Assembly (NCBI GenBank): GCA_026419775.2
Contig: JAOPGA020001587.1
Span: 1-56,321, forward strand
Direction of reading: 5' to 3'
From: Acrasis kona
Taxonomy: Eukaryota > Heterolobosea > Eutetramitea > Acrasida > Acrasidae
DNA: 56,321 bases
The notes under the pieces are model-generated. The model ran no database searches, was not told the origin of the DNA, and was given only the letters and a program-made list of their open reading frames with translations. Shown here in pieces: positions 55,055 through 56,321 of the stretch (its first letter is position 1; every line of letters starts with the position of its first letter). The translations under genes and the position numbers were made by a program.

Positions 55055-56321
55055 ATGGATTTAACAGTAGCATTCATCTCCTTGTTCAGAATAATTTTAA
55101 TCCTACTATGTATTGGGCTGCAACACTCGAGAATATATCATTGTCGTGGTGGTTACATGTCGCGAAGAAAAAGAGTTATGCTGAGGAGGCTGTATTTAAA
55201 ACTTAAACGGCACGAACAAAAAATGAAGAGTGGTTATTATCAGAACTCACAAAAAGATGACATCAAGATAAATGTTCACTCAGAGAAAGTATCGTTCGTA
55301 GTATCCATTAACCCAGCAAATCAAACTACAACGCTATATGAGAACATTTCAACTGTGCTCGAGATTAGTTTGGAAGAATTTTACATTACGTGTTTAGATA
55401 AACCAGTACCGCTACACAAAACAATTTATGACTGCAACATTCAAAACGGAAGTACATTGATGGTACAGTTGCGATTAGTTGGCGGAGGCAATAAAAGAAA
55501 GTATGCTGATTTTAGCGCAACCAACCAAGAACCGTCAATATCAGAAGAAGAAATTCGAAAGTGGACAGATGAAAAAGTTGAATTAATCGAGAAAAAATTT
55601 GACAATTTGGAAAATAAATCAAGTGTTGAGTACACATTTGTTAAAGAATTGGTCAGAGAAGCTCGGCTCAAGTTCTACACACCATTCAACACTTTAGAAT
55701 GCAAGCGAGATGGATTGCATTCAGGGAAATGTGAAGGTTTAATAATAAGGGTGGACGGAGGACACCAACACATTTGCATAAAATGCAAATCACCAACAAA
55801 CGTGTGTAAGTTGTGTCATTCATTTCACCACCATACTCAGAGTAACCTCAAAAGGCATATAGTACAATACATATTTAAATCCTTCTTTTTAAAAACTTAT
55901 AGGATGAAACATCACATGTTGGAGAGTATAAAAATATTAACCTTGGCATTCCTCAAGATGTAATCGACTTGAATGACGAAGGACTTATTACAGGTGGAAT
56001 TTTAATTGAATTATTGAAGGAATTTCATAACAGTTCCTTACAAAACAACAATGATAATGACAAACCCCAACATGTTCAAAAAGAGCCTTTAATTTCCCCA
56101 ACAAGAACTTGCAAGTCAGAATACAGTAAATTACGATCATTGTTATCTGAGTCACCAATGGATATTTTTGATGATATGAAGCATAAAATATATAAAGATG
56201 CCACTAATGCTGCTAATCTAGAGAAATATCAAGTAATCACAGTTCCAAAACAGACAGGCATACTCCCATACAAATCTATTCAAGAAGGAATGAGCCATCG
56301 TTTTTATCGCGAATGTGATTT
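55055..56321 (+). CDS. Ubiquitin-like/zinc-finger fusion protein, truncated by window end
   Basis: Exon 1 runs to 55861. A 41-nt intron (55862-55902) leads in phase 0 to exon 2, open to the window edge. After an N-terminal hydrophobic and then very basic stretch (start could be 55055, 55157 or later) there is a ubiquitin-like domain of about 75 residues. It ends YDCNIQNGSTLMVQLRLVGGG, matching the ubiquitin C-terminus including the Gly-Gly. Next come KRKYADF and a charged helix, then a Cys/His cluster (CIKCKSPTNVCKLCHSFHHH, then HTQSNLKRH) likely to bind zinc. The rest is acidic and unassigned. Possible roles are a self-processing ubiquitin fusion or a mobile-element protein; neighbouring dead transposons favour the second. 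Confidence 0.7.

Overview
This window is nuclear DNA of a small-genome eukaryotic microbe, most likely a free-living heterotrophic protist. I cannot place it to species. Genes are intron-containing and densely packed on both strands. TAA, TAG and TGA all act as stops, so the code is standard. About 25 introns can be placed by reading frame; nearly all are GT-AG and only 35-49 nt long, with most at 38-42 nt. There is a nuclear-type tRNA-Lys gene and a set of typical eukaryotic genes (RalGAP alpha, VPS18, NELF-A, 1,3-beta-glucan synthase, phospholipase B-like). No rRNA, CRISPR array or bacterial operon was seen.

Layout. 0-3 kb: gene-poor DNA with decayed coding remnants, G-rich tandem repeats and an imperfect inverted repeat flanking about 2.9 kb. 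3-8.6 kb: a MYND zinc-finger protein, a Ser/Pro-rich protein, an F-box/leucine-rich-repeat protein and an uncharacterised basic protein. 8.6-15.2 kb: one very large 1,3-beta-glucan synthase with an unusual C-terminal extension. 15.7-19.5 kb: a degenerate Ras-like GTPase and a secreted, extremely lysine-rich protein. 19.6-26.3 kb: an uncharacterised protein, an F-box protein, a secreted phospholipase B-like hydrolase, an abundant-looking VxE/VxH-repeat protein with a glycine zipper, and a small ORF. 27-34.6 kb: RalGAP alpha and NELF-A. 35-40 kb: a secreted FAD oxidoreductase, a small coiled-coil protein, a multi-pass membrane protein, a tRNA-Lys with a D-loop insertion, and a secreted protein with a cysteine-hydrolase-like motif. 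40-50.5 kb: a large coiled-coil protein, VPS18, a tail-anchored coiled-coil protein, a small protein and a PNPOx-like flavin-barrel protein. 50.8-56.3 kb: accessory DNA with a short palindromic element, two dead transposases, ambiguous bases, a BRCT protein, a tandem duplication and a ubiquitin-like/zinc-finger fusion that runs off the window.

How genes may work together (inference). Glucan synthase, the secreted polycation and other secreted proteins would suit a cyst, spore or wall-building life stage. PLB-like hydrolase, VPS18 and RalGAP fit a phagotrophic endolysosomal lifestyle. NELF-A implies promoter-proximal pausing machinery. The most unusual items are the D-loop insertion in tRNA-Lys(CUU), the secreted poly-lysine protein, the glucan synthase C-terminal domain, the uniform mini-introns and the ubiquitin-like fusion at the right edge.
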